The notes beneath the pieces are model-generated. The model saw nothing but the letters and a program-made list of their open reading frames with translations. It ran no database searches and was not told where the DNA came from. The translations under genes and the position numbers were made by a program. Shown piece by piece: positions 26,648-35,895 of a stretch of 64,000 nt of DNA. How positions within the stretch are numbered: position 1 is the stretch's first letter; the number at the start of each line of letters is the position of its first letter. Source of the stretch: Persicitalea sp038235275 (lineage in GTDB: Bacteria > Bacteroidota > Bacteroidia > Cytophagales > Spirosomataceae); the NCBI GenBank assembly GCA_038235275.1, contig JBBSUC010000008.1:1-64000 (forward strand), given 5' to 3'.

Positions 26648-27796
26648 TCACTCGAAGAAGTAAGGATAAAGATGATCCGTTCGACCGGCTAGTAAATCTT
26701 CATAGATATTTACCCAATCCTCCCCATGACTAGTGATGTCGAACAATTTAGCAGTCTCAATGCTGTTTTCTCTCGTTTTTTGGTATTGAATCGGATTCAT
26801 TGTAAGAATGTGATCAATGATCTTGGTTAACGATTCAACTGAGTTATCGACCCAAAAGCCACTACTCATCTTTTCCAAAACGTACCAAGGAGTTGTCTTA
26901 GAGGCCACTACGGGAGTACCATGAGCCAAAGCTTCTGTAACTACGATTCCGAAATTTTCGGTATGGGAAGGCATGATACTAAAATAAGCAGCAGCCAGTA
27001 GTTCCTGTTTCGCTACTCCTTCCACATGGCCCAGAAACCTCACCTTATCCTCTACTCCTGTCCTTGTGGCTATTTCGATCAAATAGCTTACGTATTCTGC
27101 CTCTCCGGTACCCGCCACCCGAAGCTCAAAATTTGACGTTCTAAAATTGTTTGATAACGACACTGCCTTGATCAGATTTTCAACAGCCTTTTTGGGATGA
27201 AGTCTACCAATGTAAAGCAGATAGTTTTCTGTTGGCAAATTCAGGCGATCAGGTAATTCAATTTTGGGCGGAATTTGAACTACAGCAGCACTAATACCAA
27301 AGTTATCATGAATATAAACCGTTTCAGCACTACAGGTCGAGTGAAAGAGTACTCCTTTGCATAAAAAGTTTTTTATGAACCATAAAATGGGCTTTTTACG
27401 AGCTGGACTATAAATCAGAGCTTGAGGGTCGAGTTCACCGTGGGGAGTCCAAATCACTTTCTTGCCTAATAGTAATGCTAATGCAGCCAGAATCCACGAC
27501 GCTGGATAAAATATGGCCCCTATATGCAATATTTCGCACCTCCGAAGTGGCTCCAATGAGTGTAAGAGTAACCTTATTGGCGCATAATGAATCCTAGTTT
27601 TAACATAAATAACTCGTCCGTACTCCGTTTCCATCCATTGGTCGATGGGAACCTTATTCCCGATACCATCATCAGTAGTAGCAATAGTGACAATATGCCC
27701 CAACCTGACGAGTGACTTGGCCCACCAATATATTACGTTATCAGGTCCACCTATTTGAGCCGGAAACAGAGACCCTGTTGTAAAGAAAATATGCAT
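26648..27796 (-). CDS. Glycosyltransferase family 4
   Basis: A 382-residue GT-B enzyme. The N-terminus HIFFTTGSLFPAQIGGPDNV carries the acceptor-side Gly loop. YIGRLHPKKAVENLIKAV and the EX7E motif in HTENFGIVVTEALAHG mark the donor side. The start at 27796 is preferred over 27814, because a strong predicted promoter at 27817-27848 places the transcript start near 27810. It is a single-gene minus-strand unit between plus-strand glycosyltransferase operons. Confidence 0.88.
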   Translation of the reverse strand: MHIFFTTGSLFPAQIGGPDNVIYWWAKSLVRLGHIVTIATTDDGIGNKVPIDQWMETEYGRVIYVKTRIHYAPIRLLLHSLEPLRRCEILHIGAIFYPASWILAALALLLGKKVIWTPHGELDPQALIYSPARKKPILWFIKNFLCKGVLFHSTCSAETVYIHDNFGISAAVVQIPPKIELPDRLNLPTENYLLYIGRLHPKKAVENLIKAVSLSNNFRTSNFELRVAGTGEAEYVSYLIEIATRTGVEDKVRFLGHVEGVAKQELLAAAYFSIMPSHTENFGIVVTEALAHGTPVVASKTTPWYVLEKMSSGFWVDNSVESLTKIIDHILTMNPIQYQKTRENSIETAKLFDITSHGEDWVNIYEDLLAGRTDHLYPYFFE

Positions 27797-27816
27797 TTTG
27801 TGGAATCGGTGCATGG

Positions 27817-27848
27817 CAAAGTTAGACTGCCTAATCTATATTACCAAA
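27817..27848 (-). promoter_or_regulatory. Predicted promoter of the minus-strand GT4 gene
   Basis: On the minus strand, TTTG (27845-27848), a 20-base spacer and TAACTTTG (27817-27824) match the consensus exactly. Confidence 0.65.
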
Positions 27849-27889
27849 GTGGTTAAAAACTCCATCTGATTTTTGATCTTGGCTTTTCT

Positions 27890-27897
27890 TACCTTTG
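27890..27897 (+). promoter_or_regulatory. Predicted -7 box before the GT2 gene
   Basis: TACCTTTG, an exact TAnnTTTG match, 22 bases before the ATG at 27920. The -33 element is weak. Confidence 0.45.
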
Positions 27898-27919
27898 CGG
27901 CATCATCAGGAACCGCCTC

Positions 27920-28846
27920 ATGGCCGATCTCTCGGTAATTATCCTCACGCACAACGAATCGCGGCATATTGGCCGCTGCCTGGAAAGTCTGCGACCCGTC
28001 ACGGACAAGTTTTTCATCGTCGATTCTTTCTCGACGGACGATACCGTGGCCATCGCCGAAAGCATGGGGGCTGTGGTGCGGCAAAATCCGTGGGTTTCCT
28101 ACGCTTTCCAGTTCAATTTTGGGATAGAAAACAATCCCTTCTCAACCGCCTGGCTCATGCGCATGGACGCCGACGAGTACCTGACACCCGAACTGGCTGC
28201 CGAGTTGAACGCCAAACTAATAAGGGTCGAGCCGACTACAGCTGGACTCTACGTGAAGCGCCGGGTGCTTTTCATGGACAAATGGATAAAAAACGGCGGC
28301 TACTACCCCATTTGGTTACTGCGGCTGTGGCGGCGGGATCAAGGCCACTGTGAGGAGCTTTGGATGGACGAACACATCAAGATCGAAAGCGGCGGAACGC
28401 AAAATCTGGATCACGACATCGTCGACCATAACCTCAACAACCTCACCTGGTGGACCCAAAAGCACAACAACTACGCCATTCGTGAAGTCATCGACCTGCT
28501 TAACATCAAATACAATTTTGAGGAAAAAGCAACGGTCACTCCGGCTTTTTTTGGCACCCAGGAACAACGTACCCGCTATTTGAAAATAAAGTACGCCGGA
28601 TTGCCACTTTTCACCCGCCCATTCTTGTACTTCACCTACCGTTATTTTTTTAAGCTTGGATTTCTGGATGGCACCAAAGGACTAATATGGCACGTATTGC
28701 AGGGCTTTTGGTACCGTTTTCTAGTGGACGCCAAAGTGTATGAAGTGTACCGAACAGCGGGCCGTGACAAAGCCGACATCATCAATCATTTTTTGGTAGA
28801 ATATGGAAAAGACCTCGCGTCCCCAAACCGATCTGTCAAAATATGA
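27920..28846 (+). CDS. Glycosyltransferase family 2 (WaaE/KdtX-like)
   Basis: A 308-residue GT-A enzyme. It has SVIILTHNESRHIGRCLESL, FIVDSFSTDDT and the metal motif DADE (MRMDADEYL). The arrangement and the later HNNYAIREVIDLL segment resemble the WaaE/KdtX subgroup, which adds glucose to lipopolysaccharide core. The gene overlaps the next by 44 bases, with both frames clearly coding. Confidence 0.88.
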   Translation: MADLSVIILTHNESRHIGRCLESLRPVTDKFFIVDSFSTDDTVAIAESMGAVVRQNPWVSYAFQFNFGIENNPFSTAWLMRMDADEYLTPELAAELNAKLIRVEPTTAGLYVKRRVLFMDKWIKNGGYYPIWLLRLWRRDQGHCEELWMDEHIKIESGGTQNLDHDIVDHNLNNLTWWTQKHNNYAIREVIDLLNIKYNFEEKATVTPAFFGTQEQRTRYLKIKYAGLPLFTRPFLYFTYRYFFKLGFLDGTKGLIWHVLQGFWYRFLVDAKVYEVYRTAGRDKADIINHFLVEYGKDLASPNRSVKI

Positions 28847-29375
28847 CAATAGCTGGTACCAGCCCGGCGGTTGGTTAAAGCGCTTTCTATGGCACTTGGT
28901 AGGAAGGGGGTTTATCAATACTTATATTCCCTTTCCGCTCACTTTGAAAGTATCTATTCTGAGGCTTTTTGGCGCTAAAATTGCTGCGAATGTAATGATT
29001 AAGCCAAAGGTCAATATCAAATATCCCTGGTTTTTGACTATTGAAAAGAATGCCTGGATCGGCGAAAAAGTCTGGATAGATAATCTGACCGACGTGACCA
29101 TTGGAGCGAACTGCTGTTTGTCGCAGGGGGCCATGCTCTTGACTGGCAATCACGATTACAAGAGTCCTGGCTTTGAACTACGGTTAGCGCCCATCGTGCT
29201 GGAAGCGGGCGTTTGGATTGGGGCCCAAGCCATCGTCTGTCCTGGCGTTATCTGTGCTTCGCACGCTGTGTTGGCGGTAAATTCGGTAGCAACAAAAAAT
29301 CTGGACGCTTACCGCATTTATGGCGGCAATCCGGCTCAATTTATCAGAAACCGGGAAATGTCCAATGAAAATTAG
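28803..29375 (+). CDS. WcaF-like colanic-acid-type acetyltransferase
   Basis: A 190-residue hexapeptide-repeat acetyltransferase of the WcaF kind. The N-terminal DLSKYDNSWYQPG and LRLFGAKI are family-typical; the LbH core has WIDNLTDVTIGANCCLSQGA and TGNHDYKSPGFELRLAP with the catalytic His. It acts on a polysaccharide sugar in the cytoplasm. It starts inside the GT2 gene and its last codons overlap the next GT2 gene by 11 bases. Confidence 0.9.
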   Translation: MEKTSRPQTDLSKYDNSWYQPGGWLKRFLWHLVGRGFINTYIPFPLTLKVSILRLFGAKIAANVMIKPKVNIKYPWFLTIEKNAWIGEKVWIDNLTDVTIGANCCLSQGAMLLTGNHDYKSPGFELRLAPIVLEAGVWIGAQAIVCPGVICASHAVLAVNSVATKNLDAYRIYGGNPAQFIRNREMSNEN

Positions 29376-30108
29376 CGTTATAACAGTCGTTTTCAACGGC
29401 GAAAAAACGGTCCAAGAGACGATTCAATCCGTTTTAGTTCAGGATTATGAAGAGGTTGAATACATCGTCGTAGACGGCGGTTCCACGGATGGCACGCTGG
29501 CAATAGTTGAATCATTTGGTGACCGCCTCGCAAAATTCGTTTCTGAAAAAGACAAGGGAATCTACGATGCCATGAACAAAGGAATCCAATTTGCCACAGG
29601 CGAAGTAGTGGGTTTGCTAAACGCCGACGATTTATTTGCCAGTCCCGATGTATTATCTCAGGTGGCCGCTGCCTTTCAGCGATCGGGAGCCGACGCAGTG
29701 TACGGTGATTTGCAATACTTTAATGGAGCAACAGATCGCGTGACCCGGCATTGGCGAGCGGGGGCTTATAAACCGGGATTATTCCTGTGGGGATGGATGC
29801 CGCCGCACCCGACGTTTTTCATCCGGCGCAGTTGGTACCTAAATCAAGGCGGCTTTCGCCTGGACATGGGGACCGCCGCCGACTATGAATTAATGCTCCG
29901 TATGGTACATCGGTACGGAGCCAAACTAGCTTATGTCCAAAAAGTGCTGGTCCGAATGCGGACTGGCGGAGTGAGCAACGTGTCCCTGAAAAACCGACTT
30001 GCTGCTAATAGAAACGACGCCCAATCCTGGAAAATCAATAAAATCAAGCCCTACCCGATAACCGTCTTATTGAAGCCATTTCGCAAAATTTTACAATTTA
30101 TTCGCTAA
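29365..30108 (+). CDS. Glycosyltransferase family 2 (WcaA-like)
   Basis: A 247-residue GT2 enzyme: KISVITVVFNGEKTVQETIQ, VVDGGSTDGT, and the metal motif NADD (LLNADDLF). The ATG at 29365 is used because it gives the family start MKISVITV; a longer version from 29320 adds residues read out of the WcaF gene. It completes a GT2 / acetyltransferase / GT2 unit. Confidence 0.9.
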   Translation: MKISVITVVFNGEKTVQETIQSVLVQDYEEVEYIVVDGGSTDGTLAIVESFGDRLAKFVSEKDKGIYDAMNKGIQFATGEVVGLLNADDLFASPDVLSQVAAAFQRSGADAVYGDLQYFNGATDRVTRHWRAGAYKPGLFLWGWMPPHPTFFIRRSWYLNQGGFRLDMGTAADYELMLRMVHRYGAKLAYVQKVLVRMRTGGVSNVSLKNRLAANRNDAQSWKINKIKPYPITVLLKPFRKILQFIR

Positions 30109-30276
30109 TTTTGGCTCACATTACACACACCTTCCAACCGTATAATAAGTTTCTGGATCTTTTGGCTGGTTTTGTCAGTGTATTTTCTTTAAAAGTTACT
30201 ACCTTTACCACACCCGAATCTCTGACACCTAAGATTGTCTGTAATGTCTTAGCGATTATCCCTCAGATTTCTAGCC

Positions 30277-31485
30277 ATGGAACAAACGATACTTAACAAC
30301 ATCCTGGGAGGAACCTATTTTGAGAAACTAGGCGATCGGGAAGTTTACCAATGCCTGCTTTCTTTCCTGATTGCCTGCTTTCTTTCGATCGTGTCGATTC
30401 CGATCATCATCAATATGTCTAACTTGCTGAATTTGACGGCCAAGCCCGGTTTCAGGAGTTCGCACGATACCAACACCCCCACACTAGGAGGCATTGCTCT
30501 CTTCGCTTCTACGCTCATCGCCTATTTTTTGTGGCCTCACTCCGAGGAGATTGTGGACTCGAACCTGACTAACCTTTCGATGGTGGGTTTGACGATGCTG
30601 TTCTTTTTAGGTTTGAAAGACGACATTCTCGCTTTAGACTCGACTAAGAAATTACTGGTGCAGGTACTCGCTACGCTCACGCTGGTTTTTTTGGGCGGCG
30701 TTAAGGTTGATTATCTTTACGGCATTTTTGGTTGGTTTTATATTACCGATCTGGTCAGCATTCCGCTCACGATTTTTATCTTTATTTCCCTCATTAATGC
30801 GGTGAATCTTATTGATGGCGTCGATGGTTTGGCGGGGGGAATCAGTCTGATCGCCGGGCTTTGGTTTGGCGTGTGGTTCATGCTCAACGGGCATTTCAGC
30901 TTTGCCAGCCTGGCATTTGCGCTTTCCGGTTCGCTACTCGGTTTTCTGCGTTTCAATTTTTCCAAAACCAGCAAAATCTTCATGGGCGACACCGGTTCGC
31001 TCATCGTTGGGTTTTTGCTCTCCTTCTTCACCATTGAGTTTTTACGGCTGAACGTGGGCTATCGCAACGATCCCAATGCGTTCTTCAATGCTCCTATCAT
31101 AGTCATGGTCGTGTTGATCGTCCCGATTTTCGATACGCTAAGGGTATTTTTGGTTCGCTTGTTGAACGGGAATTCGCCCTTCACCGCCGATCGCAACCAC
31201 ATGCACCACATCTTGCTTGACAACGGTCTTTCGCATTTGGGCGTTTCGCTCATTCTCTGGTCGGTGACCATCATCAATACCGCCCTTTTCTTCGGTTTTC
31301 ACGGCGATATTTCCAACACGTTGTCTATCTGCATCTACATCGCCATGTTTTTCCTGTACATGATTGCCGCTTATTTTTTAAAAAAGCGGGCAAGTTTTGT
31401 AAAACGGCGCAAGGGGTTGCGGACCAGCCCCTCGTATTCCGAACGCCCCCAATCATTGACCAAGAAATTTCTGAAAGACCTCTAA
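30277..31485 (+). CDS. WecA/MraY-family undecaprenyl-phosphate phosphosugar transferase
   Basis: Starts polysaccharide chains by moving a HexNAc-1-phosphate to undecaprenyl phosphate at the inner membrane. About eleven helices are visible. Family motifs are RSSHDTNTPTLGGIALF (N-terminal loop), FLGLKDDI, AVNLIDGVDGLAGG and FMGDTGSL, with the His-rich loop DRNHMHHILLD typical of WecA-like rather than MraY members. At 402 residues it is slightly longer than E. coli WecA. It lies 168 bases after the GT2 unit and closes the polysaccharide locus. Confidence 0.9.
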   Translation: MEQTILNNILGGTYFEKLGDREVYQCLLSFLIACFLSIVSIPIIINMSNLLNLTAKPGFRSSHDTNTPTLGGIALFASTLIAYFLWPHSEEIVDSNLTNLSMVGLTMLFFLGLKDDILALDSTKKLLVQVLATLTLVFLGGVKVDYLYGIFGWFYITDLVSIPLTIFIFISLINAVNLIDGVDGLAGGISLIAGLWFGVWFMLNGHFSFASLAFALSGSLLGFLRFNFSKTSKIFMGDTGSLIVGFLLSFFTIEFLRLNVGYRNDPNAFFNAPIIVMVVLIVPIFDTLRVFLVRLLNGNSPFTADRNHMHHILLDNGLSHLGVSLILWSVTIINTALFFGFHGDISNTLSICIYIAMFFLYMIAAYFLKKRASFVKRRKGLRTSPSYSERPQSLTKKFLKDL

Positions 31486-31591
31486 TTTCTTCGGTCGGCG
31501 CAGATTCGCGCCTTCTTGCTAAATTCCTACTTCTTCTGCAACCTTTCTGGTTTGTTCGTACCTTAGTGGTGAAACATCACCCTTCATCCCT

Positions 31592-33859
31592 ATGAACCAA
31601 AAGATTAGAAAAGAAGACGCCCTGCACTACCACGCTAAAGGTCGTCCCGGAAAAATTCAGGTTATCCCAACCAAAGAATACAACACTCAACGCGACCTCT
31701 CACTCGCCTACTCGCCCGGCGTCGCCGACCCCTGCCTGGAAATTGCTGCTAACCCCGAAGATGTTTACAAGTACACGGCCAAGGGTAATCTAGTCGCCGT
31801 TATCACCAATGGTACAGCTGTCCTGGGTTTGGGCGACATCGGTCCCGAAGCCTCAAAACCCGTCATGGAAGGCAAGGGGCTTTTGTTTAAAATATACGCC
31901 GATATTGACGTCTTCGACATTGAACTGAATACAAAGGATGTGGACGAGTTCGTCCGGACAGTGCAGATTTTGGAACCCACTTTCGGTGGTGTCAACCTGG
32001 AAGACATCAAATCGCCGGAGTGCTTCGAGATCGAGACGCGCCTGAAACGCGACCTGAAAATCCCGGTTATGCACGATGACCAGCACGGCACGGCCATTAT
32101 CAGCGGTGCTGCCCTGCTAAACGCTTTAGAAATTGTGGGTAAAAAAATTGAAGAGGTCCGCATTGTCGTTTCAGGAGCGGGTGCGTCAGCTATTTCCTGC
32201 ACCAAGCTATACCTTTCGCTGGGCGCAAAGACCGCCAACATCGCCATGTTCGACCGCAACGGCCACATCAATACCCAGCGCGACGACTTGGACGAGATGA
32301 AAGAAATTTTCTCAACCGAAAAAGTGTACGACACAATGGCCGATGCGATGGTGGAGGCTGATGTTTTCTTGGGTCTGTCAGTAGCCAATATCGTGTCGCA
32401 GGATATGGTGAAGTCGATGGCCAAAGACCCCATTGTTTTCGCGATGGCTAATCCCGACCCTGAAATCTCCTACCCCGAAGCCACCGCAGCCCGTGAGGAC
32501 ATAATTATGGCCACAGGTCGCTCCGACTATCCCAACCAGGTCAACAACGTGCTGGGCTTTCCCTACATTTTCCGGGGGGCTTTGGACGTGCGCTCCACCG
32601 AAATTAACGAAGCGATGAAGCTTGCCGCCGTTCATGCGCTAGCAGATTTGGCAAAAAAATCTGTCCCCGACATCGTGAACATGGCTTACAATCAGGAAAC
32701 CTTGTCGTTTGGCCGCAACTACATTATTCCCAAACCCGTCGATCCTCGTTTGCTCACAACTGTTGCCCCTGCGGTTGCCAAAGCCGCCATGGAAACCGGT
32801 GCCGCCCGTCACCCGATTACCGACTGGGAGGCTTACGAACAGCAACTTGCTACGCGCCTGGGTCGCTATGAGCGACTGTCACGCGTGATTCTCAATAAAG
32901 CCAAGACCAGCCCTAAGCGGGTAGTTTTTGCCGACGCCGAGAACGTGCAGGTACTCAAAGCCGCCCAGCAAGTGCGGGACGAGGGAATCGCCATGCCTAT
33001 TCTGCTGGGAAACTTGGCGGCAATTTACGCTTTGATCGAAGAACATGACCTTGATTTGGGTGAGGTAAAAATCATTGACCCTCGTTCCTCTGAAAGCGAG
33101 GAAGCCATTGACCGCTACGCTCAGATGTACTACAAAAAGCGGCAGCGTAAAGGCATGACGCCTTCCGAATCGCGGCGCACGATGTACTACCGCAACTATT
33201 TTGGGGCGATGATGGTGGAGAATGGCGAAGCTGACGCCTTCATTTCGGGCCTTACCCGTAACTACCCGGATACGATTCGTCCGGCATTACAGGTGATTGG
33301 CAAGGAAGAAGGAGTAGATCGCGTGGCGGGAATGTACATCCTGTTGACGCCCCGTGGGCCGCTGTTTTTCTCCGATACAACCGTGAACCTCGATCCCACA
33401 GTGGACGAATTAGTGGAGATCACCGAACTCACCGCTAAAGCAATCGATCGTTTTAATATCAAACCCCGCATCGCGATGGTCACCTACTCGAACTTCGGCA
33501 GTGCCCAGGGTAAGGACGCCGAAAAAATGAGTCAGGCAGTGGCCATCTTGAAAAAGAAGCACCCCGACATGGTGGTCGATGGGGAAGTACAGGCGCACCT
33601 CGCGTTCGATACCGAGCTTCTGAAACAGAATCACCCGTTCAGCGAACTTATCGACGGCGGGGCGAATACCCTGATTTTCCCCAATCTGTCGGCCAGTAAC
33701 ATTGCTTACAATTTGCTGAAAGAAGCGGCGCAACTTGAAACGATCGGCCCGATTCTACTGGGGCTTAAAAAGCCCGTTCACGTCTTGCAACTGGGTAGCT
33801 CAGTGCGCGAGATCGTTAACATGGTGGCGATTGCCGTAGTCGAGGCGCAAATGAAGTAG
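31592..33859 (+). CDS. maeB: NADP-dependent malic enzyme with phosphotransacetylase-like domain
   Basis: Oxidative decarboxylation of malate to pyruvate in the cytoplasm. Residues 1-430 are the malic enzyme: AYSPGVADPC, GDIGPEASKPVMEGK, MHDDQHGTAI and the NADP loop VVSGAGASAIS. Residues about 430-755 are a phosphate acetyltransferase-like domain, usually regulatory in this fusion. At 755 residues it matches MaeB length. It is monocistronic, with a clear terminator after it. Confidence 0.95.
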   Translation: MNQKIRKEDALHYHAKGRPGKIQVIPTKEYNTQRDLSLAYSPGVADPCLEIAANPEDVYKYTAKGNLVAVITNGTAVLGLGDIGPEASKPVMEGKGLLFKIYADIDVFDIELNTKDVDEFVRTVQILEPTFGGVNLEDIKSPECFEIETRLKRDLKIPVMHDDQHGTAIISGAALLNALEIVGKKIEEVRIVVSGAGASAISCTKLYLSLGAKTANIAMFDRNGHINTQRDDLDEMKEIFSTEKVYDTMADAMVEADVFLGLSVANIVSQDMVKSMAKDPIVFAMANPDPEISYPEATAAREDIIMATGRSDYPNQVNNVLGFPYIFRGALDVRSTEINEAMKLAAVHALADLAKKSVPDIVNMAYNQETLSFGRNYIIPKPVDPRLLTTVAPAVAKAAMETGAARHPITDWEAYEQQLATRLGRYERLSRVILNKAKTSPKRVVFADAENVQVLKAAQQVRDEGIAMPILLGNLAAIYALIEEHDLDLGEVKIIDPRSSESEEAIDRYAQMYYKKRQRKGMTPSESRRTMYYRNYFGAMMVENGEADAFISGLTRNYPDTIRPALQVIGKEEGVDRVAGMYILLTPRGPLFFSDTTVNLDPTVDELVEITELTAKAIDRFNIKPRIAMVTYSNFGSAQGKDAEKMSQAVAILKKKHPDMVVDGEVQAHLAFDTELLKQNHPFSELIDGGANTLIFPNLSASNIAYNLLKEAAQLETIGPILLGLKKPVHVLQLGSSVREIVNMVAIAVVEAQMK

Positions 33860-33880
33860 AGTAAGAAGCAGCCAGAAAGT

Positions 33881-33924
33881 AAAACAGGCAAGAATTCCGA
33901 AAGGAAATTTGCCTGTTTTTTTTT
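33881..33924. terminator. Bidirectional-looking terminator after maeB
   Basis: An 11-bp stem (AAAACAGGCAA at 33881-33891 with TTGCCTGTTTT at 33909-33919) with a run of nine T at the right and an A-run at the left. It serves maeB and could also serve the convergent hydrolase gene. Confidence 0.85.
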
Positions 33925-33945
33925 AAAAAATCTACCTAAATATAC

Positions 33946-34830
33946 TTACCGTCCGATAGCGAGATTGACCGTCATATTTTTGTTCCGGTTGCGATTAGTG
34001 TTGATAACCAATTGCTTAATCATATTTAGATGCGAGAAAGTCAGCATGTGGCCCGCGTCCGGGATGGTGATGTACTGTGATTTGAGGCTGGGAATATTTT
34101 GCTTGGCAAATTCAATGTTTACCGGATCACCAATCCAGTCGTTGCCGCCTTGAATAACCACCACGGGCATAGTAAGTTTTTTCCAGACGGGCAACATTTT
34201 ACGGAGTTCGTCGGAATGCACATACTTTTCGGCCGTGGCCGTGTTGAACTCCTTGGGCAAGAATAATTGAACTAATCGATTCCGGCCGTACTTGGAGAAC
34301 CAATAAAATTTTTCATTATCAGGATCGATCACTGGTGAAACCATGATGAGTTGTTTTACTTTGTCGGGTGCCAATGAAGCCATCGCCGCCGCGATGGGAG
34401 CACCGTAAGAACGACCTAAAATAATAGCGGGCTCTTTTGACTTGTTCAGTTCTAAAACCCCCATTAAACACTTGGCCTGGCTTTCAATCGAAATAACCGG
34501 CTTTCGACGCTTCAACCAGGAATTTCCGTAGCCCGGTCGATCGACAGACACAATATGAAATTGTTTTTGTAGAACGGTATCATCGAGCATGTTCATGTAG
34601 CCCCACCAGGCACCGGGCGCACCATGAATCAGGAGTAATAAGGGAAGTGTGTCCGATCCGGTACTCGCAACCTGAATGCACAGGGTATCATTCTTGACAC
34701 ATTCCAGTTTTGGCATCTTGAGATTAGCGTAATGCCTGCGCACGTCACGTGATGTGGTGCGGTACTTTGCAAAGCACCCGGATAGTAAGACGGCCCCCAA
34801 AAAGGCGTAAAGAAAGTATTTTGATATCAT
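33946..34830 (-). CDS. Alpha/beta hydrolase, predicted lipoprotein
   Basis: The ATG at 34830 gives a lipoprotein signal with lipobox LLSGC (Cys near residue 19); the longer start at 34857 would bury it. The hydrolase fold shows the oxyanion HG motif in LLLLIHGAPGAWW, the nucleophile elbow GRSYG, and the late His in PDAGHML. It is likely anchored in a membrane facing the periplasm. The substrate is unknown; the family includes esterases and peptidases. Confidence 0.8.
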   Translation of the reverse strand: MISKYFLYAFLGAVLLSGCFAKYRTTSRDVRRHYANLKMPKLECVKNDTLCIQVASTGSDTLPLLLLIHGAPGAWWGYMNMLDDTVLQKQFHIVSVDRPGYGNSWLKRRKPVISIESQAKCLMGVLELNKSKEPAIILGRSYGAPIAAAMASLAPDKVKQLIMVSPVIDPDNEKFYWFSKYGRNRLVQLFLPKEFNTATAEKYVHSDELRKMLPVWKKLTMPVVVIQGGNDWIGDPVNIEFAKQNIPSLKSQYITIPDAGHMLTFSHLNMIKQLVINTNRNRNKNMTVNLAIGR

Positions 34831-35034
34831 GAAGAATTTAGGACGCACGAGGTACATGTTGGCAAAACCCTACTTTACATACGCAGATTCCTGACCCAGG
34901 GTTTCATTTCAATGTTACAAGAATTGTTCCATTAATTTTGATCAAAAATGCATTTACAATAAAATGTTTTTTTGAAATACTTTGTTTGGCAACGAAACCC
35001 CTACTTTTTGCCAAATTTCAAATTATCCAATTCC

Positions 35035-35859
35035 ATGACTCAGCAGCAGAAGCAAGAATTTTTCGACAGAATCATCCAACAGAACGAACAGTACCGATAT
35101 CGGCTTCCTTCCCGTCAGGAAGCGGGCCGATTCTTACACCGTTTACTGGACTTTCTTTTTCCAATCACCCAGGACTGCCGGGAGTTTGAGAATGAGCGGG
35201 ATACGGCGGACATATTTGGGGAAATTCAGCAACAGTTAGACTGCTTGTTGCGACCGCTAGGCCAAAAACTCGGCACTGAACCGGCAGAAGTTACCGAAGA
35301 ATTTTTCCGAAGGTTACCAGATGTGTTCGAATTGTTAATGTTGGATGCTAGGGAGATTACCGAAAATGACCCGGCTTCGGTAGGTATGGAGGAAGTAATT
35401 GCGGTCTATCCGGGGTTTATGGCCATTGCCACCTACCGCATAGCGCATTTACTCATGGAGTGCGAAGTACCGTTGCTCCCCAGGATGCTGACCGAATACG
35501 CCCACAGTCTGACGGGTATCGACATTCACCCAGGAGCCATCATCGGCCATTCTTTTTTTATCGACCACGGTACGGGCGTGGTGATCGGCGAAACGACTGA
35601 GATTGGCAACCACGTTATGATTTATCAGGGTGTGACCTTGGGTGCCACGCACGTGGCTAAGTCGTTGGCCAGCCAAAAACGCCACCCAACGATCGAAGAC
35701 CGGGTAGTGATTTACGCTAACGCTACCATTCTGGGTGGCAGAACGGTTATCGGTCACGGTACGGTGGTAGGCGGTAACGCCTGGATTACCCAGAGCGTAC
35801 CTGCTTACTCTCAGGTGTTCAACCAAAGCGAAGTAGAGATTAGAACCCAACCCGCTTAG
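35035..35859 (+). CDS. cysE: Serine O-acetyltransferase
   Basis: Makes O-acetylserine from serine and acetyl-CoA, the first step of cysteine synthesis. An N-terminal helical domain leads into the left-handed beta-helix: LTGIDIHPGAIIGHSFFIDH, GTGVVIGETTEIG and IYQGVTLGATHV. The ATG at 35035 starts MTQQQKQEFF; an extension from 34972 is hydrophobic and not family-like. At 274 residues it is longer than E. coli CysE mainly at the N-terminus. No cysK is next to it. Confidence 0.88.
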   Translation: MTQQQKQEFFDRIIQQNEQYRYRLPSRQEAGRFLHRLLDFLFPITQDCREFENERDTADIFGEIQQQLDCLLRPLGQKLGTEPAEVTEEFFRRLPDVFELLMLDAREITENDPASVGMEEVIAVYPGFMAIATYRIAHLLMECEVPLLPRMLTEYAHSLTGIDIHPGAIIGHSFFIDHGTGVVIGETTEIGNHVMIYQGVTLGATHVAKSLASQKRHPTIEDRVVIYANATILGGRTVIGHGTVVGGNAWITQSVPAYSQVFNQSEVEIRTQPA

Positions 35860-35887
35860 GCAACTCGACCTAAGGGATTTGGGTTCT
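35842..35887. other. Two-step hairpin overlapping the cysE stop codon
   Basis: An outer 9-bp stem (AGAACCCAA at 35842 with TTGGGTTCT at 35879) encloses a 6-bp stem (CTTAGG / CCTAAG). The stop codon at 35857-35859 sits in it. It may protect the mRNA end or help end transcription from both sides; no T-run follows. Confidence 0.5.
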
Positions 35888-35895
35888 CGGAAAAC

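Noticed and set aside
26430..26651. A 73-residue minus-strand frame overlapping the T9SS remnant
   Set aside because: It is in a different frame from the recognisable sorting-domain codons and contains the 19-bp repeats; no family features.
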